Origin: Prevotella sp.
GTDB taxonomy: Bacteria > Bacteroidota > Bacteroidia > Bacteroidales > Bacteroidaceae
Direction: 5' to 3'
Assembly: GCA_017561825.1 (NCBI GenBank)
Contig: JAFZBK010000038.1
Location: forward strand, 1 to 39,867
DNA length: 39,867 bases
In this document: positions 1-7,465 of the stretch, one piece after another
Layout of the letters: each line of letters starts with the position of its first letter
Numbering within the stretch: the stretch's first letter is position 1
Position numbers and translations under genes: made by a program
Notes under the pieces: generated by a model
What the model saw: only the letters and a program-made list of their open reading frames with translations
What the model was told of the DNA's origin: nothing
Databases searched by the model: none

Positions 1-75
1 AGGTTTAGGACTGTGTCCCTAGCCTATTCAGCAGATAATACTTGCTGTCTGCGCCTTTATCAAGACACCTTTCCC

Positions 76-140
76 AATCCGTGCGGGAATCTAACCCGCC
101 CCTCCTGCGGACAGGCGCTCTGCACTGGAGCTAACGGACC
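76..140 (-). pseudogene. tRNA-like relic lacking an anticodon loop
   Basis: On the minus strand these 65 nt fold as a cloverleaf: 7-bp acceptor stem (GGTCCGT with ACGGATT, two G-T pairs), spacer TA, 4-bp D stem (GCTC/GAGC) with a 7-nt loop, one hinge base, a 4-bp stem (CCTG/CAGG) closed by only TCCG where a 7-nt anticodon loop belongs, a 4-nt variable region, and a 5-bp T stem (GCGGG/CCCGC) with loop TTAGATT. The D loop lacks its GG pair and the T loop has A at the C56 position, so both partners of the D-loop/T-loop contact are lost. No CCA is encoded. A decayed tRNA gene is the best reading; amino-acid identity cannot be assigned. Confidence 0.6.
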
Positions 141-203
141 AACCTAAGGGGGATTGCTGAATATATCAATTTAAAAGCACTGAATTATAGGGGGTACTAA
201 ATG

Positions 204-230
204 TAGCGTGTAGCGTGTAGCGTGTAACGT
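204..230. repeat. Period-7 tandem array (TAGCGTG)
   Basis: Three exact copies of TAGCGTG followed by a degenerate fourth (TAACGT). The array ends exactly where recognisable DUF1016 coding sequence begins, so it sits at the breakpoint of that gene fragment. Confidence 0.85.
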
Positions 231-536
231 TCTATAAATGAAGAAATGTTGCGTATGTATTGGGATATTGGCGAAATGCTTACAGGTAGTCAAATGGCAG
301 ACGGATGGGGCCAGAAAACCCTCGAGCGACTGTCTGTTGACATGAAGAACGAGTTTCCTAAAATAAAAGGATTCTCAGTGCGTAATATGCAATTCATGAT
401 GCAGTTCTACAATGAGTACAACTCCGAGTTGACCATGGTGAAAACTATTGGGACTCCAATTACGAAATCGCCGATTTCGCAATTGAATAAAAACACAAAA
501 GTGGATAAATATCCATATAAGAAGTTGAAGAGGTAG
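231..536 (+). pseudogene. DUF1016 (YhcG-type) nuclease remnant, N-terminal domain only
   Basis: The frame is open from about 231 (ATG at 246) for 96 codons. It carries the DUF1016 N-terminal signature: MYWDIGEML, then GWGQKTLERLS, then FSVRNMQFMMQFY. Family members are roughly 330-380 residues and continue into a PD-(D/E)XK nuclease domain; here everything after the linker is missing. The last codons (YKKLKR) and the following 65 bases match the 3' end and terminator of the second DUF1016 locus at 14115-14208, so the gene appears to have lost its middle while keeping both ends. The start of the family N-terminus is also missing upstream. Unlikely to encode an active nuclease. Confidence 0.7.
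457..485. repeat. 29-bp palindrome in the DUF1016 linker
   Basis: CAATT-A-CGAAATCG-C-CGATTTCG-C-AATTG: perfect two-fold symmetry around base 471 except one mismatched pair. It lies just after the N-terminal domain, the same relative place as the hairpins in the intact DUF1016 gene (14946-15008). Confidence 0.85.
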
Positions 537-570
537 CGCTCAATATTGAGTAGAAACGAGAAGGGGATTA

Positions 571-597
571 CCGCACTGACACTATACGTCGGTGCGG
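571..597 (+). terminator. Terminator-like hairpin after the DUF1016 remnant
   Basis: Stem CCGCACTGAC with GTCGGTGCGG (one T-G pair), 7-nt loop, followed by a T-rich stretch. The same hairpin with a variant loop follows the intact DUF1016 gene. The whole block 516-600 is a diverged inverted copy of 14115-14208. Confidence 0.65.
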
Positions 598-734
598 ATT
601 TCTACGTTTTCTCATTGCAGTTTCGTTAAACAGTATTTCTAATTAGTATTTCACCAGAGACGTCATGAAAGAAAGACACATTCACGCCATATATGATACA
701 CTTCTGTATAATAAATAAAAATATGTGGCAAAAA

Positions 735-767
735 TTTGGTAATTTGAATTGTTTTTGCTAAATTTGC
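735..767 (+). promoter_or_regulatory. Bacteroidota-type promoter of the XRE operon
   Basis: TTTG at 735-738 and TAAATTTGC at 759-767, separated by 20 nt, the usual -33/-7 arrangement of Bacteroidota housekeeping promoters. The predicted start lies about 30 nt before the ATG at 801. Confidence 0.7.
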
Positions 768-800
768 CACGGATTTACTAACGGATGAAGAGAAGGGACT

Positions 801-1139
801 ATGAGTAACGTGATTGGAAGAAACCTGAAAGTACTGCGCGAGGCCAATGACCTGACGCAAGAGCAGATGTCAAGTTATCTTGGCATCGGGCGTAGTGCGT
901 ATGCCAACTATGAGGCTGGCGAGCGCGAAACTCCGCTAGAGGTGCTGGAGCGTTCAGCATCATTGTTGGGTTGTGAGTTGGAACTCCTGTTCGAGCCAGA
1001 CGTAGAAACGGTGAAAGACCATATGATGGTTTGCGCCTTCCGCTCAGACGGGCTGACAGAGACCGATATGAAGCAGGTGGCACGCTTTAAGCAAGTGGTG
1101 CTGGAGTATATGAAAATGCAGAAAATGCTTGGAGAATGA
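801..1139 (+). CDS. XRE-family HTH transcriptional regulator
   Basis: 112 residues. Residues 4-62 form a lambda-repressor-like helix-turn-helix: LKVLREANDLTQEQMSSYLG, then GRSAYANYEAGERE and a hydrophobic tail, the classic XRE pattern in which the second and third helices read DNA. The C-terminal 45 residues are helical and may dimerise. It is the first gene of a three-gene operon; its stop overlaps the next start by 4 nt (ATGA), implying translational coupling. XRE proteins beside ImmA/IrrE proteases are typically repressors cut or inactivated by the protease, so self-repression of the promoter at 735 is the expected regulation. That is inference; no operator was identified. Confidence 0.85.
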   Translation: MSNVIGRNLKVLREANDLTQEQMSSYLGIGRSAYANYEAGERETPLEVLERSASLLGCELELLFEPDVETVKDHMMVCAFRSDGLTETDMKQVARFKQVVLEYMKMQKMLGE

Positions 1140-1846
1140 AAAAGTTAACCAAAGAAGCAATCGAGCAGCTGGCGCTGAAGATGCGTTTACAGGCTGGGCT
1201 GAATCCATCTGCGCCTATCCATGCGAAGACATTGCTCAGAAAGCTGGGGATTATGGTAATCTATCGTCCCCTCTCAGAAAAGGCATGTGGTCTTTCGATG
1301 CGCTCAGCTGACGGACGCGGAAAGTTCATGCTCATCAACTCGAACAACTCGCGAGGTCGCCAACATTTCACCATTTGCCACGAGCTGTTCCATCTCTACT
1401 ACGACGATGAACCGAAACCGCACATCTGTGGTGCGCCCGGCTTGGAGAAAGACCCTGCCGAAATAAATGCCAACGCATTTGCCTCGGCACTACTTTTGCC
1501 ACAGGCTGGCGTGCTGGAGTCTATACCTTCGGAAGAGATAGTGAACCGCCACATCAAAACTGCCACAATGCTACGCTTGGAGCAGCTGTTTGGTGTCAGT
1601 CACCAGTCGCTGTGCTATTGTCTGCGTCACCTGCGCCTACTTACCGAAGAGGAGTTGCAGGATCATCTGTCCGAGAGCATGGAGATTCAGCAGATTGCCA
1701 CAGAATACGGTTACGACCTCTCGCTCTACCAGCCAGGCAACGAAGGTGTGGTGATAGGCGACTTTGGCGAGAAAGCGCGTTTGTTGTTCGAGCAGGAACG
1801 CATTTCTGAGGGCCACTATGTTGAACTGTTAAACCTGCTGAAATAG
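1136..1846 (+). CDS. ImmA/IrrE-family metallo-endopeptidase
   Basis: 236 residues. The zinc-protease signature HELFH lies at residues 82-86, with a downstream E109 in the family pattern E-x-N-A-N-x-F-A-x-x-L-L-L-P as probable third ligand. This is the hallmark of the ImmA/IrrE group, which cleaves XRE repressors (ImmA in ICEBs1, IrrE in Deinococcus). The substrate here is most simply the XRE protein encoded just upstream, with which it overlaps by 4 nt. The C-terminal about 70 residues (EIQQIATEYGYDLSLY onward) are not obviously part of the protease fold. The next gene starts 1 nt after its stop. Confidence 0.85.
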   Translation: MKKLTKEAIEQLALKMRLQAGLNPSAPIHAKTLLRKLGIMVIYRPLSEKACGLSMRSADGRGKFMLINSNNSRGRQHFTICHELFHLYYDDEPKPHICGAPGLEKDPAEINANAFASALLLPQAGVLESIPSEEIVNRHIKTATMLRLEQLFGVSHQSLCYCLRHLRLLTEEELQDHLSESMEIQQIATEYGYDLSLYQPGNEGVVIGDFGEKARLLFEQERISEGHYVELLNLLK

Positions 1847-1847
1847 G

Positions 1848-2372
1848 ATGGCTAAAGGAGTGAAAACACAGATTGTCTTGGATGCAGATGTGGTAATACA
1901 CTTCGCCAAAGGAGGACTGCTCAGCCAGTTGCCCAGCATATTCCCCGACTATGAATACGTACTGTTGGAAACTGTATACCAGGAATTGAAATCGCTCAAG
2001 TCGCAAGTCGACAACCAGATAATGTTACTGAAGAATATCACGCTCCTTCCCTTTGCGCCTCGAGGCGAGATGCTCCGCGAATATGCCATGCTAAGAAGCA
2101 GATTCAACTTCGGTAAGGGCGAGAGTGCCTGCATGGCCTATTGTCTGTTTACGCACAACGTGATAGGCAGCAGCAATCTTCGCGATATCCGTGCATATTG
2201 CGAAGAGAATAAAATCACGTATCTCACTACGATTGACTTCCTTTGGCATGCATGGCGCAAGCATCTACTGACCACTGAGGAGGTAAAGACATTCATCAGT
2301 GAAGTAAAATCAAAAGGCAGCATTCTGCCTGATGTGGATATAGAGAAATATGTATGTGAAACTATTTTGTAA
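1848..2372 (+). CDS. PIN-domain protein (probable nuclease)
   Basis: 174 residues with a PIN-like arrangement of acidic residues: D12/D14 in IVLDADVVIHF, E46 in ETVYQEL, E92 in GKGESACMAY and D113 in SSNLRDIRAY. These would form the metal site of a ribonuclease or nuclease of the toxin type. It is the third gene of the XRE-ImmA-PIN operon, separated by 1 nt from the protease gene. PIN toxins normally pair with a DNA-binding antitoxin; here the XRE and protease genes may take the control role. The order repressor-protease-nuclease suggests a switch that releases the PIN protein when the repressor is cleaved, but this is inference. Confidence 0.75.
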   Translation: MAKGVKTQIVLDADVVIHFAKGGLLSQLPSIFPDYEYVLLETVYQELKSLKSQVDNQIMLLKNITLLPFAPRGEMLREYAMLRSRFNFGKGESACMAYCLFTHNVIGSSNLRDIRAYCEENKITYLTTIDFLWHAWRKHLLTTEEVKTFISEVKSKGSILPDVDIEKYVCETIL

Positions 2373-2420
2373 CAGCAATTAAACAGATTTAGATACCCCC
2401 AACGAAAGATAGAAATATTT

Positions 2421-2498
2421 ATGGCAAAGAAAAATCAAAAAAAGGAAGCGTTATCTATTAATAGACTTATCACAGAAGTTTGTACCCAAGAACTATAA
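2421..2498 (+). pseudogene. Possible DUF1016 5'-end fragment (25 codons)
   Basis: An ATG-started 25-codon frame reading MAKKNQKKEALSINRLITEV. The Lys-rich start followed by a LxINRLITEV-type helix resembles the first residues of some Bacteroidota DUF1016 proteins, exactly the part missing from the fragment at 231-536. It ends abruptly 10 nt before the sod start. It could equally be a random short ORF; the match is from memory. Confidence 0.25.
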
Positions 2499-2508
2499 CG
2501 GATAAGGT

Positions 2509-3096
2509 ATGAAGAAATTCGAATTGATGGCACTGCCGTATTCGGAGAATGCGCTGGAGCCGGTAATCAGTAAGGAGACGATAGGCTTCCATCACGGGAA
2601 GCACCTGTTGACGTATGTGAACAACCTGAACGGACTGCTGGAGGGGAGTCCGTTGGCAGACCTTTCTTTGGAAGAGATCGTACTGAAATCTGAGGGTGGT
2701 ATGCTGAACAATGCTGGTCAGATTCTGAACCATGAGATGTATTTCGCCCAGTTTGCGGCACCCCAAGAGAACAATGCTCCTGTCGGAAAAGTGGCTGAGG
2801 CTATTGTGCGTGACTTCGGCTCGTTCGAGGCATTCAAGGATGAGTTCCAGAAGAAAGGCGCTACACTCTTCGGTTCTGGCTGGGTATGGCTCTCTGCCGA
2901 TAAGGATGGGAAGCTTGTGATTACCCAAGAAACAAATGCAGCCAATCCCATTCAGCGTGGATTAAAGCCCCTGCTGACATTCGATGTATGGGAGCACGCT
3001 TATTATCTTGACTACCAAAACCGTCGTCCTGACCATCTTGCCGCCCTTTGGCAGATTGTTAACTGGGAAGTAATCGAAAAACGTTATAGTCTGTAG
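2509..3096 (+). CDS. sodB: Superoxide dismutase (Fe/Mn family)
   Basis: 195 residues, normal length for a bacterial Fe/Mn superoxide dismutase, which converts superoxide to oxygen and hydrogen peroxide in the cytoplasm. Metal ligands are all visible: H28 (in FHHGKH), H75 (in NHEMYF), D159 and H163 (in FDVWEHAYY). Gly/Gln positions that tune metal choice are ambiguous by eye; enzymes of Bacteroides and Porphyromonas relatives are Fe-type or cambialistic. No signal peptide. A TfoX-N protein and an alkyltransferase follow in the same direction, so the run may act in stress response, but the 27-nt gap before the next gene leaves co-transcription unproven. Confidence 0.95.
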   Translation: MKKFELMALPYSENALEPVISKETIGFHHGKHLLTYVNNLNGLLEGSPLADLSLEEIVLKSEGGMLNNAGQILNHEMYFAQFAAPQENNAPVGKVAEAIVRDFGSFEAFKDEFQKKGATLFGSGWVWLSADKDGKLVITQETNAANPIQRGLKPLLTFDVWEHAYYLDYQNRRPDHLAALWQIVNWEVIEKRYSL

Positions 3097-3123
3097 TTTA
3101 GTGACTATTATAATAATAAGGAA

Positions 3124-3444
3124 ATGGCAAGTAACGCAGACTTTGTACAATATATCGCTGACCAGTGCGAAGGTGCTGGTGAGATTGTAACCAAGAAGAT
3201 GTTCGGCGATTATGGTATCTATTGCAACGGAAAGATCTTCGGACTGATCTGTGATGACTGCTTCTATCTGAAGCCCACGGAGGTTGGAAGGAAACTATTA
3301 CGGACAGTCGATATGCGCCCTCCCTATGAAGGAGCGAAGGATTACTTCTATATCGCTGATGTGGATGACCGTGACTATCTCTCCCATCTCGTCAAAGAGA
3401 CCTGTAAGGAACTGCCGGAGCCGAAACCCAAGAAGAGGAAATGA
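3124..3444 (+). CDS. TfoX N-terminal domain protein
   Basis: 106 residues matching the small TfoX_N fold: KKMFGDYGIYCNGKIFGLI, then FYLKPTE and a PYEGAKDYFYI segment. In gamma-proteobacteria TfoX/Sxy is a competence regulator, but stand-alone TfoX_N proteins in Bacteroidota are of unknown function and this one lacks the C-terminal helix-hairpin-helix domain. The tail is Lys/Pro-rich. Its stop overlaps the start of the alkyltransferase gene by 4 nt, so the two are almost certainly co-translated. Confidence 0.8.
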   Translation: MASNADFVQYIADQCEGAGEIVTKKMFGDYGIYCNGKIFGLICDDCFYLKPTEVGRKLLRTVDMRPPYEGAKDYFYIADVDDRDYLSHLVKETCKELPEPKPKKRK

Positions 3445-3782
3445 AAGACTATCCCGACAAGATGACCGCTGAGCAGGCACGGACTTTTCGTGATGATGTG
3501 CTGAATATCGTCAGTCAGATACCTTGTGGAAAGGTGACGACCTACGGTCATATTGCTGCATTGGCAGGATGGCCGAGTCATTCAAGGATGGTGGGACGCA
3601 CCCTGCGCTATACCCCAGGAGCCGAACGCCTGCCTTGTCATCGGGTGGTGAACATCGTTGGTAGAACCGCACCGGGTTGGAGTCGTCAACGGTTACTCTT
3701 GGAGGAAGAAGGTGTCTCCTTCAAATCCAACGGTCATGTAGATATGCAGAAACATCTCTGGGAACCCATATCATTACTCTAA
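3441..3782 (+). CDS. MGMT/alkyltransferase-like DNA-repair protein (C-terminal domain only)
   Basis: 113 residues covering only the DNA-binding/active-site domain of O6-alkylguanine-DNA alkyltransferase: IPCGKVTTYGHIA, the arginine-finger region SRMVGRTLR and the PCHRVV motif with C66 retained. True alkyltransferase-like (ATL) proteins of this short length usually have Trp in place of this Cys and only flag damage, whereas this protein keeps the acceptor cysteine but lacks the usual N-terminal domain of Ogt/Ada. It could therefore still transfer the alkyl group. Translationally coupled to the TfoX-N gene. Confidence 0.8.
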   Translation: MKDYPDKMTAEQARTFRDDVLNIVSQIPCGKVTTYGHIAALAGWPSHSRMVGRTLRYTPGAERLPCHRVVNIVGRTAPGWSRQRLLLEEEGVSFKSNGHVDMQKHLWEPISLL

Positions 3783-3810
3783 TAAGGTAGAAACAAAAAG
3801 GAAACATACG

Positions 3811-4113
3811 ATGGAACAAATAGAAAGAATCAAGACGATGGAGCAACATCTCGACCGTGCTTCGCAGGCTGTGATGAAGTTATCTGCAGCCCTCGATGAC
3901 TATGTCGAGGCGCAGACATCTATCCGCGAGTTGGAGAACTATTACGGTAGTGACGATTGGAAGCAGGACTTTGCCGACGATGAGCAAGGTCTTCTCCCCA
4001 AGGACCTGAAACGAGGAGTGCTCAGCGAAGACGGTATCTGGAATGTGCTGACCGACAGTCGTGATCTTAATACCCGTATGAAGGAGTTGGTTTCTAAGAA
4101 GAAACGTAAATAA
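3811..4113 (+). CDS. DUF4298 family protein
   Basis: 100 residues, helical and charged, beginning MEQIERIKTMEQHLDRA and containing ELENYYGSDDWKQDFADDE followed by LLPKDLKRGVLSEDGIWN, which is how DUF4298 proteins look. Function unknown; small cytoplasmic protein. 28 nt after the alkyltransferase gene, same strand, so probably the last gene of that run; the strong glnN promoter follows. Confidence 0.75.
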   Translation: MEQIERIKTMEQHLDRASQAVMKLSAALDDYVEAQTSIRELENYYGSDDWKQDFADDEQGLLPKDLKRGVLSEDGIWNVLTDSRDLNTRMKELVSKKKRK

Positions 4114-4251
4114 TAAACGAAGACACACCGCCAATCATTTATGCTTTCAGATTGTAAGCAAACTGAGTTGTATTACTTTCAATTTGATATTTATCGACAA
4201 AATGAAGAAAATTATTGTCGATACTTTTATGCGTTTGCTTGCAAAATGTCG

Positions 4252-4260
4252 TATCTTTGC
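4252..4260 (+). promoter_or_regulatory. glnN promoter, -7 element
   Basis: TATCTTTGC, a consensus Bacteroidota -7 element, 56 nt before the glnN ATG. No TTTG at the preferred 19-21 nt spacing is present (one lies about 15 nt upstream), which may leave room for activator control. Confidence 0.55.
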
Positions 4261-4316
4261 ATCGAATTAAGACAAAATGTAAAGTATCACATAATATCAC
4301 AAACACCAAAAAGATT

Positions 4317-6530
4317 ATGGAAGCATTAAGATTTCAGGTTGTCGGTGAGGCATTCAAGAAGAAGCCGCTCGACGTAAAAGCACCCGCAGAGAGACCTTAT
4401 GAGTATTTCGGTAAGAAGGTCTTCAACCGCGAAAAGATGTATAAGTACCTGCCCAAGGACGTGTATGAGAAGATGGTCGATGTGATTGACAACGGCGCAC
4501 GTCTTGATCGCGACGTGGCTGATGCAGTAGCAGCAGGTATGAAACAGTGGGCCACAGAGAATGGCGTGACACACTATACACACTGGTTCCAGCCGTTGAC
4601 AGAAGGAACCGCTGAAAAGCACGACTCATTTATTGAACATGACGGTAAGGGCGGTATGGTAGAGGAGTTCACAGGTAAGTTGCTCGTACAGCAGGAGCCT
4701 GATGCTTCATCATTCCCTTCTGGTGGTATCCGCTCCACCTTCGAGGCTCGTGGTTACTCAGCCTGGGATCCCACATCCCCTGTCTTCATCATTGAAGATA
4801 CACTCTGTATCCCCACCGTATTTATTTCTTATAGCGGTGAGGCACTCGACTATAAAGCTCCGCTGAAGCGTGCCCTCCATGCTGTGAACGTGGCTGCTAC
4901 GGATGTGTGCCACTACTTTGATCCTGCCGTGAAAAAGGTACAGAGCAATCTGGGTTGGGAACAGGAGTATTTCCTCGTGGATGAAGGTCTTTATGCTGCC
5001 CGTCCTGACCTGTTGTTGACTGGTCGTACCCTGATGGGACACGACTCTGCCAAGAACCAGCAGATGGATGACCACTACTTCGGATCTATTCCTGAGCGTG
5101 TGGCAGCCTTTATGCGCGACTTGGAGATTCAGGCACTGGAATTAGGTGTGCCCTGCAAAACACGTCATAATGAGGTGGCACCGAACCAGTTTGAGTTGGC
5201 ACCGATCTTCGAGGAGACCAACCTCGCAGTGGATCATAACATGATGCTGATGTCGTTGATGAAGAAGGTGGCCCGCAAGCACGGATTCCGCGTACTGTTG
5301 CATGAGAAGCCCTTTGCAGGCATCAACGGTTCCGGTAAGCATAACAACTGGTCACTCTCTACCGATAACGGTATCCTGCTCCATGCACCTGGTAAGACAC
5401 CAGAGCAGAACCTGCGCTTCGCTACATTCATCGTGGAGACCCTGATGGGTGTCTATAAGCACAACGGACTGCTGAAGGCCAGCATCATGTCGGCCACCAA
5501 TGCTCACCGTCTGGGTGCCAACGAGGCTCCACCAGCCATCGTATCGTCATTCCTCGGCAAGCAGGTAAGTGAGTTGCTCGACCATATTGAGACAGCCGAC
5601 AAGGACTTCCTGTCTATGACTGGTAAGCAGGGACTGAAGATGGATATCCCCGAGATTCCTGAACTGCTCATCGACAATACCGACCGTAACCGTACATCAC
5701 CCTTCGCCTTCACAGGTAACCGCTTCGAGTTCCGTGCTGTAGGTTCTGAGGCTAACTGCGCCAGCGCCATGATCGCCCTGAACAGTGCTGTGGCTGAGGC
5801 ATTGGTTGACTTCAAGAAACGTGTGGATGCAAAGATTCCTGAGTTCGAGAAGAAGCTCGCTGGTACAGAACACAGTGCGAAGTATCATGCCATCATCGAC
5901 GTGCTGCGCGAGGATATCAAGACCTGTAAGCCCATCCGCTTCGACGGTAACGGCTACAGTGACGAATGGGTGATTGAAGCTGAGAAGCGCGGACTTGACG
6001 TTGAGAAGAGTTGTCCGAAGATCTTCGAGCGCTACCTCGACAAGGAGAGCATTGACATGTTCGAGAGTCTGGGTGTGATGACCAAGAAGGAGTTGGAGGC
6101 TCGTAACGAGGTGAAATGGGAGACCTACACGAAGAAGATCCAGATTGAGGCTCGTGTACTGGGTGATCTCTCCATGAACCACATCATCCCTGTGGCCACT
6201 CACTACCAGAGTGCGCTGCTGAAGAATGTGGAGAACATGACCGACATCTTCCCCATCGACAAGGCCGAGAAACTGAACGCACGAAATATCAAGATCATTG
6301 AGGAGATTGCCGAGCGCACCTCTGCCATCGAGAAAGGTGTGGATGAATTGGTTGCTGCCCGTAAGCTCGCCAACAAGATCGAAGGTGAACACGAGAAGGC
6401 CATCGCCTATCACGACAGCGTGGAGCCGAAACTCGATGAGATCCGCTACCAGATTGACAAACTGGAGCTGATCGTGGACGACGCTCTCTGGCCACTGCCG
6501 AAGTATCGCGAGTTACTCTTTATACGATAA
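4317..6530 (+). CDS. glnN: Glutamine synthetase type III
   Basis: 737 residues from the ATG at 4317 (the frame is open further upstream, but that part overlaps the promoter). GSIII makes glutamine from glutamate, ammonia and ATP in the cytoplasm and is the main GS of many Bacteroidales. Family signatures seen: the N-terminal FGKKVFNREKMYKYLP, the substrate region GIRSTFEARGYSAWDP, KTRHNEVAPNQFELAPIFEE, HEKPFAGINGSGKHNNWSLS and DNTDRNRTSPFAFTGNRFEFR with catalytic residues. Its length, much above GSI (about 470), is typical of GSIII dodecamers. Single-gene unit with its own promoter and terminators. Confidence 0.95.
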   Translation: MEALRFQVVGEAFKKKPLDVKAPAERPYEYFGKKVFNREKMYKYLPKDVYEKMVDVIDNGARLDRDVADAVAAGMKQWATENGVTHYTHWFQPLTEGTAEKHDSFIEHDGKGGMVEEFTGKLLVQQEPDASSFPSGGIRSTFEARGYSAWDPTSPVFIIEDTLCIPTVFISYSGEALDYKAPLKRALHAVNVAATDVCHYFDPAVKKVQSNLGWEQEYFLVDEGLYAARPDLLLTGRTLMGHDSAKNQQMDDHYFGSIPERVAAFMRDLEIQALELGVPCKTRHNEVAPNQFELAPIFEETNLAVDHNMMLMSLMKKVARKHGFRVLLHEKPFAGINGSGKHNNWSLSTDNGILLHAPGKTPEQNLRFATFIVETLMGVYKHNGLLKASIMSATNAHRLGANEAPPAIVSSFLGKQVSELLDHIETADKDFLSMTGKQGLKMDIPEIPELLIDNTDRNRTSPFAFTGNRFEFRAVGSEANCASAMIALNSAVAEALVDFKKRVDAKIPEFEKKLAGTEHSAKYHAIIDVLREDIKTCKPIRFDGNGYSDEWVIEAEKRGLDVEKSCPKIFERYLDKESIDMFESLGVMTKKELEARNEVKWETYTKKIQIEARVLGDLSMNHIIPVATHYQSALLKNVENMTDIFPIDKAEKLNARNIKIIEEIAERTSAIEKGVDELVAARKLANKIEGEHEKAIAYHDSVEPKLDEIRYQIDKLELIVDDALWPLPKYRELLFIR

Positions 6531-6535
6531 ACACA

Positions 6536-6571
6536 CGCCTATCCCCCTACTCTCAGGGGGGGGATATGGCG
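6536..6571 (+). terminator. G/C-rich hairpin directly after glnN
   Basis: CGCC-T-ATCCCCC pairs with GGGGGAT-AT-GGCG, starting 6 nt after the stop. There is no long T-run, so it may protect the mRNA end rather than terminate alone. Confidence 0.55.
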
Positions 6572-6590
6572 GTTTACATCAAACAATTCT

Positions 6591-6622
6591 TCGACGAGCT
6601 ATGTTTCTTCGTCGATTTCTTT
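6591..6622 (+). terminator. Intrinsic terminator (first)
   Basis: Stem TCGACGA/TCGTCGA with an 11-nt loop followed by TTTCTTTTTT. Confidence 0.7.
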
Positions 6623-6642
6623 TTTGGTTGTTTGAGTTTGCA

Positions 6643-6680
6643 GGGACCTGATGCTGAGACAGTATCAGGTCTCCTTTTTC
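6643..6680 (+). terminator. Intrinsic terminator (second)
   Basis: Stem GACCTGAT/ATCAGGTC (6645-6652 with 6664-6671) followed by TCCTTTTTC. With the two preceding hairpins this makes a three-hairpin end to the glnN unit. Confidence 0.75.
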
Positions 6681-6744
6681 CTCTCGCTTATTGCATAATC
6701 AGTATATATCATCTTAAATAAGGTTGCAGCTGTCTCAGACAAGC

Positions 6745-6780
6745 CTTTAGATAACTCTTTAGATAACCTTATAGATAACC
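6745..6780. repeat. Period-12 tandem array
   Basis: Three copies of a 12-mer related to CTTTAGATAACC. The rest of 6681-6906 shows no gene; a T-rich stretch precedes the DUF1810 stop. Confidence 0.75.
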
Positions 6781-6906
6781 CTTCAGCAATGTCTCTTTTA
6801 TTGTTTTCTCATCCATATCGTTTGCAAAGTAACGAATTAACGAGCACAATACAAAAAGAAAGCATTGACATTTAATTCTTATGTCATATTCGCTGGTCTT
6901 TAACTG

Positions 6907-7386
6907 TTACCATCTATATTTATTCTTGATTTGCTTGAAAACGGGGATGTCCGAAACGGAGGCAAAGAGCAGGACACATGCTCTTACTTTGATGGCATCA
7001 CTGCCAAAAATCTCATAAACGGATTTCTCATGATGAAGTACGGCCTCACAGATCTCCACGAGTCGCTCCCTTAATATCGGATGCTCGATGTATGCTTTTG
7101 CCTCTTCGCGTCCGTTAATACCATAGTACACTGATATCTCTGAATGGCCTAGACCCTTCATCTGAGGAAAGACATACCATATCCAATGGTTTTCCTTCTT
7201 TCCATTTTTTATTTCTTGTAAAGCTATATCATACCATTTAGATTGCGCTTCAATAAATCTATTTAATCCTTTATAAAAAGAATAGAAATAGGGCTTATAA
7301 CAATCCATTGGTAATCCATCATTTCCTAATATTAATGGACCTGACATTTGTACCGCATATTTAGCGAATTTCGTTTTTGGTATCAT
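6907..7386 (-). CDS. DUF1810 family protein
   Basis: 159 residues from the first ATG. From about residue 40 it follows the DUF1810 pattern: LNRFIEAQSKWYDIALQEIKNGKKENHWIWYVFPQ in outline, then GLGHSEISVYYGI, EEAKAYIEHPILRERL and DIPVFKQI near the end. Function not established. The first 13 residues overlap what looks like the ancestral end of the upstream gene, so the start could instead be the ATG at 7347 (MSGPLIL). It is the last gene of the leftward cassette that includes HIRAN, PRTase and DprA-like genes, although a 192-bp element now lies between it and the cassette. Confidence 0.75.
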   Translation of the reverse strand: MIPKTKFAKYAVQMSGPLILGNDGLPMDCYKPYFYSFYKGLNRFIEAQSKWYDIALQEIKNGKKENHWIWYVFPQMKGLGHSEISVYYGINGREEAKAYIEHPILRERLVEICEAVLHHEKSVYEIFGSDAIKVRACVLLFASVSDIPVFKQIKNKYRW

Positions 7387-7465
7387 AATATTTTAATGTT
7401 GTTGCTAGCCCTATTGGAGCTAAAAATTGTAAAAACGGTTTATATTTATTTTCTCCTTCCACTAG

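Noticed and set aside
1-75. Second tRNA or other structured RNA upstream of the relic
   Set aside because: Only a 5-bp CAGCA/TGCTG stem is visible; no cloverleaf can be drawn.
4215-4316. Upstream extension of the glnN frame
   Set aside because: The extra codons overlap the -7 promoter element; MEALRFQV at 4317 is the family-like start.
5697-6413. 238-codon frame antisense to glnN
   Set aside because: Shadow of a strongly conserved enzyme gene, no promoter or family motif.
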